Assembly (NCBI RefSeq): GCF_025245835.1
Contig: NZ_JAOBWS010000003.1
Span: 267,061-331,060, forward strand
Source: Rheinheimera sp. 4Y26
GTDB taxonomy: Bacteria; Pseudomonadota; Gammaproteobacteria; Enterobacterales; Alteromonadaceae
Direction: 5' to 3'
DNA length: 64,000 nt
Positions 62,391 through 64,000 of the stretch are shown here, in pieces (position 1 is the first letter of the stretch; every line of letters starts with the position of its first letter). The notes below the pieces were generated by a model, which ran no database searches, was not told where the DNA came from, and worked only from the letters and a program-made list of their open reading frames with translations. Both the position numbers and the translations under genes were made by a program.

Positions 62391-63917
62391 TTAATCACCT
62401 ATCCTCTCATGTATTTGGACATCAATCGCCGACTCGTCACTTCGTACCTCGTAGTAGTATTCGGGTTTCCGATAAACATTCACCATCTGATGACCAGTCG
62501 AGAAAGTATTATCTTCGAGGTGTTTCTGATTGCCCCAAATAATCTCCTCAATCTCATGGGTCAAGTAGTCACTGAACTCACCGCCTTGCATCGCGAGTTT
62601 CTCTATCTCATTGATCATATGCAAATTTTCAACATTCTCGGTTTGCGAATCTGGCATAACAATAAACAAATAATCTCGCGCCCGGCTTATAGCTACGTTT
62701 AGGATATTCTGTTTGTTTAGGAACATCCGAGAGTCTTTTGAGATTGTCGGTGGAGGATTAAAAACAGAGATGATAATGTCGCATTCATCCCCTTGAAACC
62801 CGTGGATCGTTCCAACGTGAACATCCACAACATCTGGCTTTTTAATCCATGAGTCATTAAGTCTACTTAGGAGGCTTGCTTGGGCACGATAGGGAGCTAT
62901 GATGCCGATTCGAACCGTTCCAGTACTATTTGTTTCGATTTGATCTGCTAACCAACGAACAAACTCAAATGTAAACAACGCCGAATATGTCTGATAAGGA
63001 GTGCCACTTTCCAGCCTCTTTGGTCGATAGATGCTCTCATACTTACTTACTGGAAATTTGATTAGATTGATAGGTTTTAAATTGAAGCCCTTGAAGCTTA
63101 GCTGTCGCTGGGACTTGGAATCACGATGATGCTTCAGAACACCATTATAAGTGAAACGACTGAATAACTCCCCGATAGCTGGGATACTCCGGTACTGTGT
63201 CTCAAGATTTGTTATCAGATAATCGTGAGGTTCTGTATGTGGTCTCGAAAAAGATCCTACCTTGTTCAGACCAACGAGAGTATAGATATTTTCATCTCTC
63301 CATTGCTCAACAGAAACAATAGGTTCAATTTGAAACGGATCCCCGGCAATTATGAATTTATTAGGTTTCTGCCGGTATAGAGGATAGATGATGCTTGCTA
63401 GTGAAATCATAGAAGCCTCATCTATAACAATAACATCCCAATCCAAGTCATAAAGCTTACAGCCGTTTTCGCCGGAAAAACCATCATAGGAAAAACGAGC
63501 AATCGTCGTGACAGTTATTGAACGGTCTAAAGCTCTTATATCGAACGATCTGTCGCGCCAAACTCCTGCGGATTCGATTCGTTCGTCAGCAGATGTTCCA
63601 AATCGAACCAGCCAATTCACATAACTTGTATTATCACCCATGCAATCTATTATGCGGGTTGTCAGTACATCAGCCGCTTTGTTGGTTGGAGTTAACACGA
63701 TAATTCTTTGCTTATCGTTCCCAATCATTCTAGGAATTAGCACCTTATCAGCAAGATGGGTCGTCTTACCTGTTCCCGGCGGGCCAAAGACAAATTCGAT
63801 CTCTGAAGTAAGAGCCGCCTTCATATCGAAATTTTCGGCGAACTTAAATTCACGGAATCTCTCAAGTAACTCTCTTAATAGGAAAGAAGGATTGTGAATT
63901 TCGATACGGGCTTCCAT
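62391..63917 (-). CDS. Superfamily 1 helicase, Upf1/Dna2-like (AAA_11/AAA_12)
   Basis: The frame is open to 63992. The start is taken at ATG 63917 (MEARIEIHNPSF), though the ATG at 63950 is possible; about 508 residues. Motifs in order: VFGPPGTGKTTHLADKV (Walker A), VIVIDEASMISL (DEAx), FIIAGDPFQIEPI (motif III), LETQYRSIPAIGELFSRFTY (motif IV), GIIAPYRAQASLL, VGTIHGFQGDECDIIISVFN (motif V) and NVAISRARDYLFIVMP (motif VI). It is a stand-alone ATP-dependent helicase, AT-leaning in composition. It converges on the ParB-ATPase/TOPRIM module. SF1 helicases partner OLD-type nucleases in Gabija, so a functional link is possible but unproven. Confidence 0.88.
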   Translation of the reverse strand: MEARIEIHNPSFLLRELLERFREFKFAENFDMKAALTSEIEFVFGPPGTGKTTHLADKVLIPRMIGNDKQRIIVLTPTNKAADVLTTRIIDCMGDNTSYVNWLVRFGTSADERIESAGVWRDRSFDIRALDRSITVTTIARFSYDGFSGENGCKLYDLDWDVIVIDEASMISLASIIYPLYRQKPNKFIIAGDPFQIEPIVSVEQWRDENIYTLVGLNKVGSFSRPHTEPHDYLITNLETQYRSIPAIGELFSRFTYNGVLKHHRDSKSQRQLSFKGFNLKPINLIKFPVSKYESIYRPKRLESGTPYQTYSALFTFEFVRWLADQIETNSTGTVRIGIIAPYRAQASLLSRLNDSWIKKPDVVDVHVGTIHGFQGDECDIIISVFNPPPTISKDSRMFLNKQNILNVAISRARDYLFIVMPDSQTENVENLHMINEIEKLAMQGGEFSDYLTHEIEEIIWGNQKHLEDNTFSTGHQMVNVYRKPEYYYEVRSDESAIDVQIHERIGD

Positions 63918-63940
63918 TACCTCTGACCTTTCCCCCAAAT

Positions 63941-64000
63941 TTAAGACCATGACATTGATGAGATTTCCAATAAAATGGAACCAATGGAGATCTCAAAATG
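63941..64000 (-). CDS. C-terminal end of a gene preceding the helicase (partial)
   Basis: The frame reads HFEISIGSILLEISSMSWS and stops with TAA at 63941-63943; its other end is outside the window. It overlaps or closely abuts the helicase start, which suggests the helicase is the downstream gene of an operon. Too short to identify. Confidence 0.35.
   Translation of the reverse strand, partial: HFEISIGSILLEISSMSWS

Overview
The window is a gammaproteobacterial chromosome segment of roughly 50% GC (judged by eye). RraB, AcpH, YjjX, a QmcA/NfeD pair, an Oar-like TonB receptor with a carboxypeptidase-regulatory-like domain, DUF885 lipoproteins and type IV minor pilins all occur together. This fits an Alteromonadales/Chromatiaceae-type aquatic bacterium; Rheinheimera or a close relative is my best guess, by inference only. 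No rRNA, tRNA, CRISPR array or intact transposase was seen.

1-9.2 kb: the 3' end of dnaE2, a secreted six-hairpin glycosidase-like protein, an EamA exporter, a periplasmic binding protein, acpH, rraB, an excalibur-domain protein, a cytochrome b562-like protein and a YebC-family regulator. 9.5-11.0 kb: a candidate cyclic-di-GMP-I riboswitch ahead of a soluble PAS-PAS chemoreceptor resembling BdlA. 11-28 kb: housekeeping and envelope genes, including yjjX, a thioesterase, methyltransferase, orphan torT, an LTA-synthase-like sulfatase coupled to a DUF2238 membrane protein, qmcA/nfeD, a pseudouridine synthase, SatD plus DUF3307, MgtC/DUF4010, a MASE1-GGDEF cyclase and an SGNH-like lipoprotein.

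28-46.9 kb: an Oar-like TonB receptor, a lone integron-type cassette (GNAT gene plus attC, no integrase), two DUF885 lipoprotein paralogues on either side of a five-gene minor pilin operon and small acetyltransferase, SRPBCC and GFA genes, then a methyltransferase, a DUF922 protease and an amidohydrolase. 46.9-58.1 kb: small envelope proteins, an LRR/zinc-ribbon protein, a lipoprotein built from 11-residue repeats, quinol-type nitric oxide reductase, GrpB, an SDR and SnoaL-like proteins. Several intergenic gaps here hold short tandem repeats of 13-17 bp.

58.4-64 kb: base composition drops sharply to AT-rich. Behind a structured repeat that also occurs near 32.2 kb lies a tightly coupled two-gene module: a ParB-like domain fused to an OLD/RecF-type ATPase, then a stand-alone TOPRIM protein. 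It resembles split OLD/PARIS/Gabija-type anti-phage logic with an added ParB domain. A convergent SF1 helicase gene, apparently in an operon running out of the window, follows. This module is the best candidate for an undescribed system.
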